From: Phycomyces blakesleeanus NRRL 1555(-)
Taxonomy: Eukaryota; Mucoromycota; Mucoromycetes; Mucorales; Phycomycetaceae
Assembly: GCF_001638985.1 (NCBI RefSeq)
Contig: NW_017265134.1
Coordinates: 3,393,800-3,457,799, forward strand
Reading direction: 5' to 3'
Length of the DNA stretch: 64,000 bases
The position numbers were made by a program, and so were the translations under genes. Shown here in pieces: positions 13,258-26,821 of the stretch. The notes below the pieces were generated by a model. That model saw only the letters and a list, made by a program, of their open reading frames with translations, was not told where the DNA came from and searched no databases. Within the stretch, counting starts at the first letter, position 1; each line of letters opens with the position of its first letter.

Positions 13258-13586
13258 AATGTGTACAAAATGTATATACACAAATATATATATATATCTA
13301 AATTTACGTATTCTCCTATAAAATAAGAGATAATGTCCTGTATGGAAGCATGCTTGTGAAAGATACATATAAAAGTGTGAATATAAAAGGAGAAATGGAC
13401 ACAAAAATGAAACAAAACAAAACAAAACAAAAAAGGAAAAAAAAAAAGATATATATAAAAAACAAAAAATAAAGAAATATACAAGAAAGGAAATGTAAAG
13501 CAAAGTAAAAGGGAAAAAAAATAGGGAAAGAAGAGTTTAATTTGGGTCGAGTAAACAATTTTGTTAATTTGTTACCAGTCAAAACT
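12681..13586. other. Convergent intergenic region, pyrimidine-rich then AT-rich
   Basis: Lies between the stop codons of the rightward Uls1-like gene and the leftward ankyrin gene. 12790-12910 is strongly CT-rich on the plus strand, as in many 3' regions here. An (ATAA)n run occupies about 13212-13258. Short ORFs on the minus strand at 13.2-13.5 kb are translations of A/T runs and are not genes. Confidence 0.6.
13212..13258. repeat. (ATAA)n microsatellite
   Basis: About eleven tandem ATAA units between the two convergent genes. Confidence 0.95.
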
Positions 13587-15557
13587 TTAGTTACTCTTTC
13601 GTTTCCTAAATATCCATGGCAACCAACGAGACAAGACATCCTTTCTTCTCCTAGAACCTGATGTCGAAGCACTGTTGTCCAATGGAAGGGTCGTGAAGTC
13701 TGGTTTGAATTCTAGGCTCGGACGAACCGAATCGATCGATTTCTGGCGTATGGATCCGCCCCACCAGGATCGCTTCTGGGTGGTTTCTGCCGAGCGAATG
13801 GTCTGGATTAAGTCTTCGTCTTTTACCCACTGGTCTTCGTCTTGGCCAGTCAAGCAGATCGATTCAAGGGTTGTTCCGCATGCCCGACGCTCGAGCGATG
13901 CCAGGTAGCAGCTGTCTTCTTGATAAGGGTGGAGCACCCCGTGGCTGTACCAATCTTGAGGATCGTACTCAACGGTCCGCACCAGACGGTGACAGGGCGA
14001 GATGGTCTGGGGGTCCGAGTCTTCCGAAGAATTGGAGTAAGAAAGTTCGGGGGTAGGGGATTGAGGGCTTATTCGGGATGGGCTGATGGGGATGGCGGGT
14101 GAGTGGGAGTGTAAACATGGTTGTGCCTGTATTTGGATTTGTAATTGAAACTGAAGATGTGATTGTGATTGTGATTCTTTTTGAGAGTGTGATTCTGAAT
14201 GTGATCGTAATCGTAATCGTGGTTGTGGTTGTGGTTGCGATATCTGTTGTGGTTGCGATTGTAGTTGTGCTTTTAATTGGGATTGTGATAGTGGTTGTGG
14301 TGCTTCTGCGTGTGGTGGCTTTTGGTGGATGATTTCTGGTTGCTCGTTAAAGATAATAACGTGGCGTCCTTCGGGTACAGATGGTAGGGGCTTTGGGAGA
14401 GAGGTCACGGTTGGTAAGCTTGGTCGTCGTCTTGAGCGTTCCATGGCTATGTTAGGGGCTTGTAAGGGCGCGCTAAAAGAGGCAGACCTCTTGCGACTAA
14501 TCTGCAGTAGTCGAAGGATGTCTGTGTTCTGTTTGGTAATTGCATGGTCAACTGCTGTTAAACCGTACTTGTCCTTAACATCGGACACAGCCCCATTCCT
14601 GAGTAACAGGTCGACAGTTCGAACACAGCCATTGATGCACGCAATGTGGAGTGCGGTGGAACCTGTCGCACCCGCCACAGCCTTTGACTTGTCATGACTA
14701 TATTTTCGAGACCATCTTTTGGTTTTTTTTTACATACATATATTTTTGAGTTTGGATTTTTTTTTCAAAGAAGTGTATTGTAGATATGTACAGATTAAAT
14801 GTATATGTATATATTTATATAAAAATAAGAAATTATTACTATCATTTTTCTTGCAAGAAACTTAATATAATAATAATAATAATAAATTATATATATAAGG
14901 AAAAAAAAAGTTAAAATAAAACGCCAAGCAAACAATAACATATAAGCTTAGTACAAAACTGCACTATCCTGTAAAGTATATACAATTATGTACTATGCTA
15001 TATGTTTATATGACATGGCTTTATTTTTATTTTTTCTTTCTCTTTTAATATATATATATATATATATATATAAAATAATTATTCTTGTAGTGATATAGAT
15101 GTAATGCTTCTTGCACATATAAAAACATGCTTGTAGTGTAGGTGGAATTGTATGTATATTTATGCCATTTGAAATGAATTGTTTCTTTAGTTATTTATTT
15201 ATTTTTGCATTACCTTTGACTATTTACTTCCGCCCCTCGGTCTATAAGATATTGAACAGAGGCGATGTTTAAGTCGCTTGTACAGGCCAGTTGAAGAGGC
15301 GTGTAACCATTTGCAACTGAATTGACATCAACGCCATGATCAAGGGCAAATTTTATCAAACCTGTAAATTATTATATTATTATTTTGGTTAAATAATAAT
15401 AATGATGATATGTCATGAATGTGAAATAGTATTTCATTTATTTATTTATTTTTAAAAGAAAAAGAAGAAGAAAAAGGCGAGCATATTTACCAACATTTCC
15501 AGTTGTAGCTGCCCAGTGAAGTCCAAGACAATCAACTCGTTGGGCTTCTTTGGGCAT
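13587..15557 (-). CDS. Ankyrin-repeat protein with Gln/Ser-rich linker
   Basis: Model of 441 aa from three exons: 15557-15491, 15361-15214, 14697-13587; all junctions GT-AG and in phase. The first ~140 residues contain about four ankyrin repeats, with the signatures LGLHWAATTGN, GYTPLQLACTSDLN, GSTALHIACINGC and GLTAVDHAITKQN. These build a protein-binding scaffold; the partner is unknown. A long low-complexity Gln/Ser/Pro/His linker follows. The ~130-residue C-terminal part has conserved-looking motifs (YDPQDWYSHGVLHPYQEDSCYLASLERRACG is the densest region) and a basic end (RRRKD, FRKRKSN). An acceptor-like TAG sits just before the ATG, so an additional 5' exon is possible. No enzymatic domain is visible. 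Confidence 0.75.
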
Positions 15558-17144
15558 TTTTCCTATTTAGTTTATCAAAAGAAGATAGAAAAGGAAAATA
15601 GATAGATAAAGAAAGATAGGTAAAGAAGAGAGAAAGAGGAAAAGAGAGAAAGAAATAGTAGAATAGAAGTATATATATGTTATATGCTATATGTTATACG
15701 TATAAAGAAGAATTAATAAATTTTAATAAAAATATATTTTTTTTTTCGTCTGTACTCTAAAATGGCATGGACAAAGTGAGCTCAAAGCACGACAGACACA
15801 AACCGTCCGAGAGGCTGGGTGATGATCAATCTTATGTAATATATAACACTTGTGTATATCAGTAGTATAAAAATTGTAAGCCTCTAATATTTTAATTACT
15901 ATAAAAATTATTATTATTATTTTTAAAGAAAAAGCAAAGAAAAATTGGTAATAGATAGATTTTTTATTAATGGATTTTGTATATATATATATAGATAGAT
16001 AGATGTTAGGCAAATTTTCATATTGACATTCTCTCTTCTACAGTTGATATCCAAATTCAAATCCAAATCCAAATCTTCATAAACCAAAAGACCAGTAGCC
16101 AAGCAGCCAAGCAGCCAAGAAACTAAGCAACTAAGCAACTAAGCGAAGAAGCATGACAGAAATATATATTTATAAAAATATAGGCTTGCGATTATTATTA
16201 TTTTTGGTTAGCACGTGTAGATAGGCCTTCTCTAGCTTAGATTTCTATATAACTGTCTAACTATTTAACTATCCAACTTAACTATCGTCTTAATGTAGCC
16301 GTTTTTTGCCTTCCATTTAACAAAATTAGGAATTTTCTATATAACATCTCTAATAATATCTTTTCTTTTCCTTTCTGTCGTCAGCTTGACGATTTTTCTC
16401 TCATAGTAATAATAATCATGATATGATCATTAATTGAACGATAATTAAATATCTATATATGATTTGTTTAGTTTAGTTTAGCTTGAGCTTTATTATTATA
16501 TATACATGTATTCCGTGTGGGAAAAAAACACTACTAACATATAGATATTAGTTCTTTTAATTGGCTACCTCAGCCTTTCTATTATATATATTCATTTATA
16601 TACCAATACATGACAAAATTGCATAATATGAAACCTCGCCATCATATACACGGTATAAATCTTCTATTTAAAAAAAATTGAAAAATGAAAATCCGTCACA
16701 ATAAATCCTGCAGACATATATTACAGATTTTATAGTGACAATAATCTTTTTCTGATATTAATGATAATAATGATAATAATAATAGCGAAAATGCCAGTTT
16801 ATTTGTTTGATAATCGCTGTAGTTTTATTAAGCGGTAGAAATGATGCTAAAGTCAAATAGAGAGAAGAAAAACTAAATATGTGTGCTTGTTTATAAGCAC
16901 AAGAAACAAATATAAAAATAAAGAGAAAAAAAGAAAGGGCACAAACACAAGACAAAGTAGCATGTTTTTTTTAAGATAAAGTAAAATATAGTAAAATAAA
17001 ATAGATGCCTAAGAAAAAAGAAGCTGAAGGAAATGAATAAATAAATTGATAGATAGATAGGTAGATAGGAGGAGGGAAAAGAAGAAAGTATAAAGAACAA
17101 TGAGTTTGTGTTGTGTAAAGAGGTTTATGTTTTTTTGTGTACAA
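15558..17144. other. Intergenic AT-rich region with short repeats
   Basis: Promoter side of the ankyrin gene and 3' side of the chitin synthase gene. It holds GATA-type microsatellites (15.6, 15.99 and 17.05 kb) and a small AAGCAGCCAAGCAGCC/AAGCAACTAAGC array near 16.1 kb. No convincing gene. Confidence 0.5.
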
Positions 17145-20100
17145 TTAAAGTCGACCCTGTAAGATGTATTCGATGCTTGTATTAATCAGCTCTTTCTTCG
17201 GTGTCATATCAAACCCAAAGAAGGCACTCAATTGCTCACGCACTACGGAAATGTAACGAGAGCATTAATTAATACCAAGAAAAAAATAAAGATCTCTTGT
17301 GTGCGTGTGTGTGTAGACAGTCATTTCTCAATCTATCTTTTCTTTACCTTGCTTCTTGGTAATGCTCATCAAATTAGCTGTAGCAAGAATATTTTTAATT
17401 TCAGAAAGGATCTCATCATCCGTAGGGAATCCTGGTGGAGTCATCGGCTGTAATCCAGTCTGGGACATTGGAACTGAAAATTGACTAGCAGCCCGCACAC
17501 CAATGTCTTGTAGGTGCTGCTGTGGATGCTGCTGCTGCTGATGCTGCTGATGCTGCTGTTGCTGTTGTTGATGTTGTTGCTGTTGATGTTGATGTTGCTG
17601 TTGATGTTGCTGCTGCTGATGAAGCTGTTGATGTTGATGTTGTTGCTGTTGCTGTTGAAGCTGTTGGTGCTGGTGTTGTTGTTGTTGCTGTTGTTGAAGT
17701 TGCTGCTGGTCTTGGCCGATCATTCGGTTGTTGGCCATACTACGCTGATCATATCCAGTCGGTCGTTCTCCAACCGGAATTCCCTGGACAAACTCTGGAT
17801 TATGGACTGACATCGGTAATCGCTGACCATAGTCTCCGTATTCAGAGCCAGGAGAGATAACAGACCCTGCATACCCACTCATCATCGGTGGCCGTGGTCG
17901 GTTGCGTTTGTCGATAATGGCTGTGTCACGATAATAGTCATACTCGCCTACTTGACTACCGCCATATTGACTACGGTTATCATAGATGGAATGTCCCTTG
18001 GAATGGTGTGTGTGGTAGCTCTGTCCTGTGATACCTGTCTCCTTGGTTCCAATAGATCCCATCTCCCATACTTCTTGCTCATGCACACTCCATTTCTTTA
18101 GAGGAATCATCTTCTCATCATACTTTTCATCATCGGCTACAATAATTTTCTTTTGCTTGTTGTCTCCTACTACCACACGAGTATTACCCCATGAGAAGTC
18201 GTCAAAATGCCAGAACGAGTATATTGGCAGGAAAAACGAGAAGACAGGAATGGCTAGGATATAGAAAAACATCCATCCGATGTGCTGCCATTGTCGCTTT
18301 AGAATAAACAGGATGGCCTGAAGACCGTAAATACCCGCCAACATACACAACGCAAGAACAGGAAGAGGTCCGGTTTTGGAAGCAATCACATAGATCAAGT
18401 ACACGAGGTAGATAACAGATACAGGTAAAGTAAGCGTACCGATCAAATCAATCAAGACAACAAATCGCATCGATAGACAACAGAATCCACAGAGATCTGG
18501 CAACAGTACAACCTCAAACAAGTTGTGGATTGTCGAATTGATCCATCGTCGTCGCTGAGACAACAACACCTGCCATCGGTCTGGGGCCACGGTCTTACAC
18601 TGCGCGTGGGCAGTGAATTTCATTTTGTACTGTGGAAAGTGCTTCATCATCAACGTAGTCAAGTACCGATCCTCTCCCAGATGGAGAAGGTTTTTCTTGT
18701 GTAGCGTATCGACGTGATTGTCCGAATAATCACTAATGACCTTTGGGGAAATAATCAGCGGCTCGTTTTTTACAGGGGTTCGGATTCGGTACATGCAGAA
18801 ACATCCTGGAAGACAAGTAACGGATCCAAACAGAGACTCGAATGCCTTGGCAAGATGATGGGAAATGTAGTACTCGTACACTTGGATCATCGTCGTCCAC
18901 GAACCATCTTCATTCACTAGCTTAGTCTCACCGCAGAGACCAATGATTCGACCATCGTGGAGCATACAAGAGATCATGTGATTTAGTGCATCCGGCAGAA
19001 CCTCGGTGTCCGAGTCTACCATGAGAATGTACTCGTAAAACGATGGATTGACACCAATCACGTTCTTGATTTGATGGTACACTTCCAACTCTAAAGGGGT
19101 CATCTCGCCATCGAAATGGACCTTGTTCAAAAAATTCATGCAAATCATCTGCGAATCACGCTTTCCACGATTACCAGGTTTTGCACGTTCGGAAGCCTTG
19201 CCGACCTTGGCAATGACCACATAAGGCACAACATGTCCTTCGCATTCGTAGAGTCCAGAGTAAACTTTGCCATAGTTGAGCTGCTTGCTTCCTTCACCAA
19301 TTGACTTGAACATCAAGGGTTCCGGGTCGTTTTTAGTGTCGTATCCCAGGACATCGAGTACGATACGGGGGGTCGGCCTGTCGTTACCGCTGCCCATGAT
19401 CATGCCGTCTGCAATGATTAGCAGCAGCTTGCGCTTGTCGTCATAGTTTAGCACAGTGAGCGAGTCGATAGTCTTTCGAAGGGACTCCTCGTCTTCGGTG
19501 TAGCACGGCACCTGGCAAATCACAAATTTGTCGTGGTCTTCTGGAGTAGGCGCACCACCAAACTGAAGGGCGGCCAAGAACTTGACAAAGATCACAAAGC
19601 ACATGAGTACGGCAAAAGAGAGCAGCAAGAAGTTTGTGAATGTACAGCGTAAGGTCTCGCGCTGATCGACATCGCCAATATAAAAGAAGTTGTCTAGGCA
19701 GTTCATGTTGAGAGCCTGGTCCTCGACTGACATTGAGTTTTTGTACTGGTTCCACTTGTCTGTTGCGTCTGTTCCACTGAACTTGCTAAAGATCTCCTCG
19801 ACCGTACTGTGCAAATAATGGTAATCGCTTGCCGTGGATCCAGTATCGTAGGTCTTTGCGGTTGCCATGTAATCATTGATGTCGTACACTCTTCCATTTA
19901 TCGCGATTGCCAGACGTCCCCAGCCTTGGAAATCAGCTTGGAGCTGTTTAATAGGAATGACCACTTTACCCTTTTTGTAGAGCGTCAGTTGAGGTTCAAA
20001 GTAGCTCCAGTACCAGCGTGGATCTTTCATTTTTGTCAGGGTTGGGATTGTGAGTTGGTCTCCAGAGTTGTGAACAAAGGTTCCGATCACATCCGACACG

Positions 20101-20692
20101 TTCGGCATGACTTTGATGGTTGGCGAAGTTACCAAGCCTTCACAGGCAGATGTCAGGGGTGGCGGGATGGTATAGGACACATCCAGGCCGGCGAGTTGGT
20201 TCATTGTGTCTTTGTTAGCCGGAAGAGCTGTTGTTCCATGGCCTGTGATCGCAAAGCTTGTCATGTCGTATACAGAGCCGCGGACCATCATGTACATATC
20301 GTCGGCTGTCGCATGGGCCTGTACATTCGAGACCGAGTACATGTCCTTTGTGCCCGGACAGATGACTTCTCCAAGACCGACGATGACAAAGATGACCATG
20401 CTCGAGAAAAAGGCAATCAAGATACAAAGCGTGACCTTTTCACGCCAGGCCATCTGAACATCTTCACGCTTCATCTTTCCAAGGATTCGTAAAAGGAAAG
20501 ATGGGATCCACCAGGTTGTCATCCAAACGAAACGTACCCACCAGATACGTACGGCTGTGATAGGCATTTCTTCTACTTGTTCATTCTGCGGTACGTGGTA
20601 GTCTTCTACCATTTTACTCATATCCATATTGGGGCCAAATCTATTAAGACATTATTGAGAGTAAATTTCTGTATGTACATATACATATACAT

Positions 20693-20738
<46 letters not shown>

Positions 20739-23293
20739 GCGTGTATGTATGTCTATACGAATCTCTTAGCTGTGTATCTATCTATCTATGTATCTATCTA
20801 CTGATTTTCAAAGTATGTATGTAAAAGTGTGCAAATAATAATAACAATTTTTAAAGAAAATAAATAAAAATAAAAATGTATTTACCCTTCTGCTAACCCC
20901 TTGACTCCCCACTCGGATTCATCTCCCCATTGAGATCCTTCCATTTCTCGCTTCATGCCATCGTCACTCTCAGCATAACTGGCGCCGTCTTCATAAACAG
21001 ACGCATGGGCCAATGAGGCCTGCTGTACGGGATTTTCGGGGTCAATTTGTGGCAAGAGAATATCTTGCCTGGCATAGTTTGTGGTGGCCATGGCACGAGG
21101 ATCTTGTGTCGGCTCGATCGGGCCCTTGGCTCGCTCTCTCTCCTCTTTTTCGTAAGCACGGAGACCGTCCTCAAGTTCTCGCCAGATCTCATAGGAGAGC
21201 CAGACCATGTCATTGCCAATGTAAACCTGGGTCTCGGCCCAGTTCATCATCGCCCGGATCACATCGACCTGGCCGCGCTCAGGCTTTGTGCTGTCGATCT
21301 GGAGCGAGACTGCGAGGCGCTCGTACCGCATCAGGAATTCATTAAACGTATAATAGCTTGCGTATTCCTGTCGACACCGGACAGCAAGTTCAGGAAGCAA
21401 CAACGAATGGACCTGGGCCTTGACCCGCTTGACGTCGAACAGGTCAGGAGACTGGCTGTCATTGGGCCGGATGTGGAGAATGTGGTACAGTCGGGTGTCG
21501 GCCATGGTGTTAAACAAATCGCGCAGGGTCATGTAGAGCTGATCAATGATCGTTGTGGTCTGCATATTGTGGTACGTGTCATCTGCATCCTTGATCAATT
21601 TCTGTTTTCTTGTGTCATCTTCGGCTTCCACGTTCTCATTCGCATCCGTTCCCCGGCGCTTGGCATTCCGTTTGGTAGATGGCGACCGGGTTGGTTTGTT
21701 GGTAAGCTGGGCCTTGACGATGGTTCGGTCGTCCTTGGGGTGGGACTCGGTCGACATGGCGGTGCTCTGGAATAAGGTCGACACAAAGGTGTTGGTGCTG
21801 TTGTCTCGCAGCAGGTTGACAAAATCAGGCGAGAGGTCGTCGAGGTTCTTTTCCAAGAACGATTCGACTGTGTAGTGGACCGTGCCTGCGAAATGGTGAA
21901 TACCAAAGGAAAACGCGTGGGCTGACTTTGCAAATGCAGCGTGCGAGCCATACTGTCTTTGGAGATTTGCAAGGAAGTTGGCATCCGTTGCGTCAGTAGC
22001 GCCCATCTGGAACTTTGCACAGTCCCGGTCGAGAACATTGACAAGACCACCTAGGCCAAGAACGGCAGACCGGCCGGTATTCTTCTCGCGTGTGTCCTTT
22101 TCTTTTCCGATAAGAAGATCAGAGCAGGCCATGGTGTCGACCAGGACTGGTGCGACCGGAACTCGGTCACGGGTCATTATTCCTGGCAGACCCTTGTGAT
22201 CATCGAAGCGCTGGCTAACTACAAACTGGTGGACACGTTCGTTTGCAAAGTTTGTGCAGAATTCCTCAAAGCCATTGTTCTTGAAGTTCTGAAAACCAAA
22301 CTGGTCCAGGATACCGATATAATTTGCGGCTTCCCGGTCACTGTAGCATATCTTTGTGTTCATCGACTCGACCAGCCAGAGAAATAGTACATGGTAAAGA
22401 GCGCGTGCAAGAGAATCGCGCTGTTCTGCTGCGCCCTGGGGGTTCATGAAGATGGTGCAGAGTTCGGTTCGGATGAGTCTGAGTTTGTAGGTCAGGGAAG
22501 TCTCGAGTTTTGAAGGAGAAACGCCGAGCATTGCAGATACGGTGTCGAGGATGTCTCGGTTCCTGACGCTGCAGGCTTCTTGTGCGGCCACGCCTGTTTC
22601 GTAGTGTCCGGCAAATTGAAGATTCCCTAGGTGGAGGATGGCAGCCAAGAGCTGGAAGATCTGAGAGACTGTTTTGGCCTTGAAACCACAGACCTTGAGT
22701 GCGCTCTTGAGATCACCAAAGGCAATCTCGTCATTCAATTCAGGGACTTTGATTGATCTGGACTGGTTAAGATAGTGAAAATGCTCAGGGGGAAAGTTGA
22801 TGTGGAGTGCTGTCTTTTCGTCAACACTTGTTCCGGCTAGTAAGGAGTAGAAGATGTGAAAGCTGCGTTCATCTTTTGGGACATGGGTTACTCTGGTTTT
22901 GTCAAAGGCATAAGCAAGGATCTTGGCTCCCTGAATACGGCCCCGTTCACTGAATTGAAGCTCCTGAAAGATACCAAACTTGGAAGCAGATGTATTCTGG
23001 ACAGTCCGGCAGTGACCAAATGCTTCGAGAATAACAAGACCATGCTTGATTTGCATCTGTAGTTTGGTTTCTTTTTTACTGTGAGTGGACAAGAGCAGCA
23101 GCTGGGTAAGCAGGTGGGTACGAGTCGTACTTTTTCCCGATCCAGTAATGCCACTAAATCGTTCAATAGAGAAATATTTAATACAGGTATAAGTAAGTAT
23201 AGCTTGTTCGAGTGGCCTTGAATGTAAGGGACTCGATGCAATATAGGTAATACCCAATAGACTATGTATTTCTCTCTCTCTCTCTCTCTCTGG

Positions 23294-23327
<34 letters not shown>

Positions 23328-23876
23328 GTTTGTGTGTAGGCTTTATGGGTGTATATATGGGTGTTTTTTCTTTCTTACTCCACCCCTTTCCCCCCCCCTC
23401 CCCCTTCCCCTAATCAACTCCATCTTGTCTCTCTATTTCTGTCCTTCTTTTTATTTATATATATATATATATTACTTTTTGCTTTAGTGTGCTCTCCTCA
23501 AAACAAGGCTCCCATGTACTGCTATTTTATTTTATTTTATGTTATTTTATTACCTTAATAGAATACTCTGGTCTTCTCCAGACCGGCGCATGTGAAAATA
23601 AGCACGGGCGGCCAATTCGTAGACATGCGGTTGCAGAAATAGTCGCTGCTCAGATACATTTCTGTAGCCAGTGTCAGCATAGGCTTGCAATGTGGCATCG
23701 TTCAAGATATCGAGTGGTTGATAGGGATTTACGACGATTAAATTAACTTGACCCACGCGGGTGTAGGGTTGGTTGCGTTTGTGTCTACTTTGGAGCAAAC
23801 TGGTGACACTCTCTTCGGAGGGTGGCTGGCCCGTGCTGACAAGACACTTCAAATCAATACGAGCGTCTTCCTGCAT
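17145..23876 (-). CDS. Chitin synthase with N-terminal myosin motor-like domain (class V/VII type)
   Basis: Membrane glycosyltransferase that polymerises UDP-GlcNAc into wall chitin. Model of 1993 aa from four exons: 23876-23554, 23153-20886, 20640-17348, 17242-17145; phases agree. Residues 1 to ~700 form the motor-like domain: P-loop GITGSGKS (109-116), switch I-like NTSASKFG (about 161), switch II-like LDQFGFQNF. The catalytic part follows, with transmembrane helices (about 900-945), a cytochrome b5-like segment, MVDSDTEVLPD, LGEDRYL (about 1518) and the hallmark QRRRW (about 1558), then a further helix cluster. A Gln/His tract (about 1842-1906) precedes a C-terminal DEK_C-like domain (VREQLSAFFG to the end). 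The start is uncertain: the same frame stays open to an ATG at 24002, and an acceptor-like CCACAG lies near 23908. The exons are visibly GC-richer than the flanks. Confidence 0.95.
17514..17707. repeat. CAG/CAT-type triplet tract coding Gln/His
   Basis: On the coding (minus) strand this is an interrupted CAA/CAG/CAC/CAT array giving a ~60-residue Gln/His-rich segment between the last membrane region and the DEK_C domain. Interruptions make it an ancient rather than freshly expanded repeat. Confidence 0.9.
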
Positions 23877-24995
23877 GATTAGTTCTCGTCCAGAATGGAT
23901 GAGATGAGCTGTGGCAAATGGCAAGTCAAAGAAGTGAGTGAGAAAGAGAACTAAAAAAAAAAGAAAACGGAGGAAATCTTGTGGCAGGTCTTTTTTATTC
24001 AAGATATTCTTTATTTTTATATTAGTGTATTTTATTCTATTTTACTTTATTTTATTTGAAAAAAACCAAATAGATCCCCACATCCTTCCTGCAGCCATTT
24101 CTTTCTTTTCTTTTCTTTTTCAAGAAAAGACAAATATCCCTTTGGGGGCAAAACACAAGAACAAAAGAAAAAAGAAACCAAAATAAAAATAAAAAATGCA
24201 AAAGGTCAAAGTTGGTCTTTACAATAAGAATAAGAGTATGAATATGAATATGAATATGAATATGAATGAAAGCAATTTGTTACTGATATTAATGCAAGAA
24301 GTACTTTTGTGACAGATAGATATGTATAGCTTTAAGATTAGATAAACAGACTTTATGCGTCTTTATATCAACATTGGTGCTCTTTTACTTTCACAACAAG
24401 GCTATCTGACAGGAAACCATATCAAAACGAAAACAAAAGGCAAAATATAAAAAGAAAGATTCCAAATACCCTAAGAATAAAGGAGGTGATGCGCCTCCCA
24501 GACCACCACAAGTCCGTTGTCTCTTGCTATTCTCGCCCTTCTCTCACTGTGTGTGTGTGTATATTGGTGTGTTTATTGGTGTATGTGTGGGTGTGGGTGT
24601 GGGTGTGTATTGATGTATATATTTATATATTTATATATCATTATTCTCACCTAACGATGCATAATAGAGACCTTATTGGAAAACATAGGAGACTACTATG
24701 GACAGTCTAGTACAGTTGTCTATAAAGCAAACAATTAAATACAAATAAATGTATGCATATATACACATATACATTTATGTATCGCAGTAATCATTATTAG
24801 ATGTAGAGAATGCTTCTTTAACGTTGAAGATAAATCAAAAGCCTCTTGTGATTTCTTGGAGATCCTTAAAGAAGGCATCTGTGGATCATATAATATACCA
24901 ATACATTATGAAAACAATAGCTTACATATAAAAGAAAGAGGATAAGACAAAGATATATACTTTATTATTTGATATTACTACCACTACTACTACTA

Positions 24996-25030
<35 letters not shown>

Positions 25031-25209
25031 TATACAATATACATATGTAAATATTTTTGTAGGCTTATCTTTGAAAAGCTTTGCTAGTTTATAAATTTAC
25101 AGCTGATGTACAAGAGATACTAATTGAGGATTTCACCATGAGAAAATATTGAAAAAGAAAGTAAGAATTACACGCACACTGATATGTGTATATATCAAGA
25201 CATTTACTT
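23877..25209. other. Intergenic region between chitin synthase and sugar transporter
   Basis: About 1.3 kb. It contains the chitin synthase promoter and leader, an (ATGAAT)n-like run near 24237-24267, TG-rich DNA near 24550-24610 and an ATT array near 25000-25030. No gene is supported. Confidence 0.5.
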
Positions 25210-26821
25210 TCAAGGCAAAGCAATCTTCTTGTCTGATCGGTTTACCGAGTGCTCAACATCTGGCTTTTCTCTGTACTCCGCCGTGACACCAATGTGGGCA
25301 ATAACGGACTTTGCATCTTCCTTGAACTCATCTGTAGCAAACAAGATCTCGATTTGCTCCAGGGATAGACCCTTTGTTTCAGGAAACCAGAAATAGACCA
25401 TAGGGATGAAAACGATGTTAAAGGCAGCAAATAGAATGTATGTCCAGTAACTGAGATGTTCAAACAGGATAGGCGCAATCATAGCGACTACAAAGTTGCC
25501 AAGCCAGTTGGCAGCCGTCGAAAGAGAGTTTCCTTTTGCCCGTAAGCCAGTAGAGAAGATCTCGGCCGGATAGAGCCATGCCATACTCAACCAACTAGCC
25601 CCGAATACAAAGTTGTAGAGCATCGTAAAGGCTGCTGCTGCATTTCCACCCGCGCTGTAACCATCAAAGCCGGCCTTCTGACACCCTCCAATGCAAACCA
25701 ATGTAATCGTCTGGGTGACCAGTCCCCAGAGCATGATCTTGCGTCGGCCAACTCTTTCTACCAGAAATATCGGAACCAGAGATCCAAGGATATAGACGAT
25801 TGAATCGACACCAGCCATCAACATAGCCATACTGTCTGACATGTTGGCTTGCTTGAACACACTGACAAGATAATATGTTGTCACATTGATTCCACATAGC
25901 TGCTGGATGATCTGACTGAGCATCCCGATGCACACTCTGTAGCGATTATTGAACTTTCCTTTGGTGAATAGCTCCTTGTAAGACGAAATACCCTCACGAC
26001 GCTCAAGTTCGATTCCTTCCTTGATTTCCTGATACTCGCCCAAGCAACGTGGATGGTTAACATCGCCGTCTGACCATAAACAAGCCAGGACCTCCTTTGC
26101 TTCGTCATCTCGGTCATGGGACACCAGCCAGCGTGGGGTCTCTGGCAGAACAAAGGTGCCAGCAATCAACAACAGGGCAAACACGTTCTGGAAGGCCAAA
26201 GGAAATCGCCAGGCAACTTCTCCAGAGACAAAGAACAGACCATACTCGAGCCAATATGCGATTCCGATACCAATCACCAAAAGTGTGCACTCAAAGCAAA
26301 TGTGTGCACCGCGAGACTTTGGAGGCGACATCTCTGACTGGTAGACCGGAACAGTGGCAGTGTTCATACCGTTTCCAAAACCAGTGAGGATACGCGAGAC
26401 AATTGTCATGCCAACATGAGTAGTAGCGGTCTGGATAACAGCGCCAACCACCAGAATAACACATCCAAGACGGATCGTATTACGGCGGCCCAAGATGTCG
26501 CTCAGTCTGCCAGTTGCCAGGGCACCAAACATACATCCGATTTCGTACAATGCGACGATTGCACCCAGAGTGGCAGAGTCAGGTCTTCCCATTAGATCCA
26601 GAAATCCTTCATTGGTTACGATACCAGACATTACACCCTTTGTTTAAATAAATATATAGAGCATAAAAAGGTGAGTAGCCAAGTTCTTTGCTGTTGTTTC
26701 TTCTGGTTTCAAGTTTGACAACCAAACATATACTTACTTGATCATAGCCAAAGAGTAGAAACCCAATGGCAGCCAATATGGTTGAGGCATTGAATAGTGC
26801 TTTTCCTTTTAAATTGAACAT
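25210..26821 (-). CDS. MFS sugar (hexose) transporter
   Basis: Plasma-membrane sugar/H+ symporter or facilitator of the sugar porter family. Two exons, 26821-26738 and 26637-25210, joined in frame at GYDQ-GVMSG, give 503 aa, the usual length. Twelve predicted membrane helices. Family signatures in order are FGYDQGVMSG (helix 1), GRLSDILGRR (loop 2-3), SEMSPPKSRG, PETPRWLVSH (after helix 6), QQLCGINVTTYY (helix 7), VERVGRRKIM (loop 8-9) and PETKGLSLEQIE (after helix 12). The QQLCGIN motif fits hexose-type porters, but the substrate cannot be fixed from sequence. It is transcribed in the same direction as the chitin synthase gene, 1.3 kb upstream of it. Confidence 0.95.

Noticed and set aside
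13200..13672. Phe/Tyr/Ile-rich minus-strand ORFs
   Set aside because: They translate A/T homopolymers and the ATAA microsatellite and have no conserved feature.
14099..14697. Plus-strand ORFs rich in Val and Ile
   Set aside because: Antisense of the Gln/Ser-rich linker and ankyrin repeats of the minus-strand gene.
15723..16138. Two small minus-strand ORFs upstream of the ankyrin gene
   Set aside because: Low-complexity readings of short repeats (AAGCAGCC, GATA). No splice link to the ankyrin exons was found.
17514..17860. Leu/Val/Asp-rich plus-strand ORFs
   Set aside because: These are complementary readings of the Gln/His triplet tract of the chitin synthase.
19809..20492. 227-codon plus-strand ORF
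   Set aside because: It lies antisense to the well-supported chitin synthase exon, and its residues reflect the codon pattern of the opposite strand. The same holds for other plus-strand ORFs at 17.5-22.4 kb.
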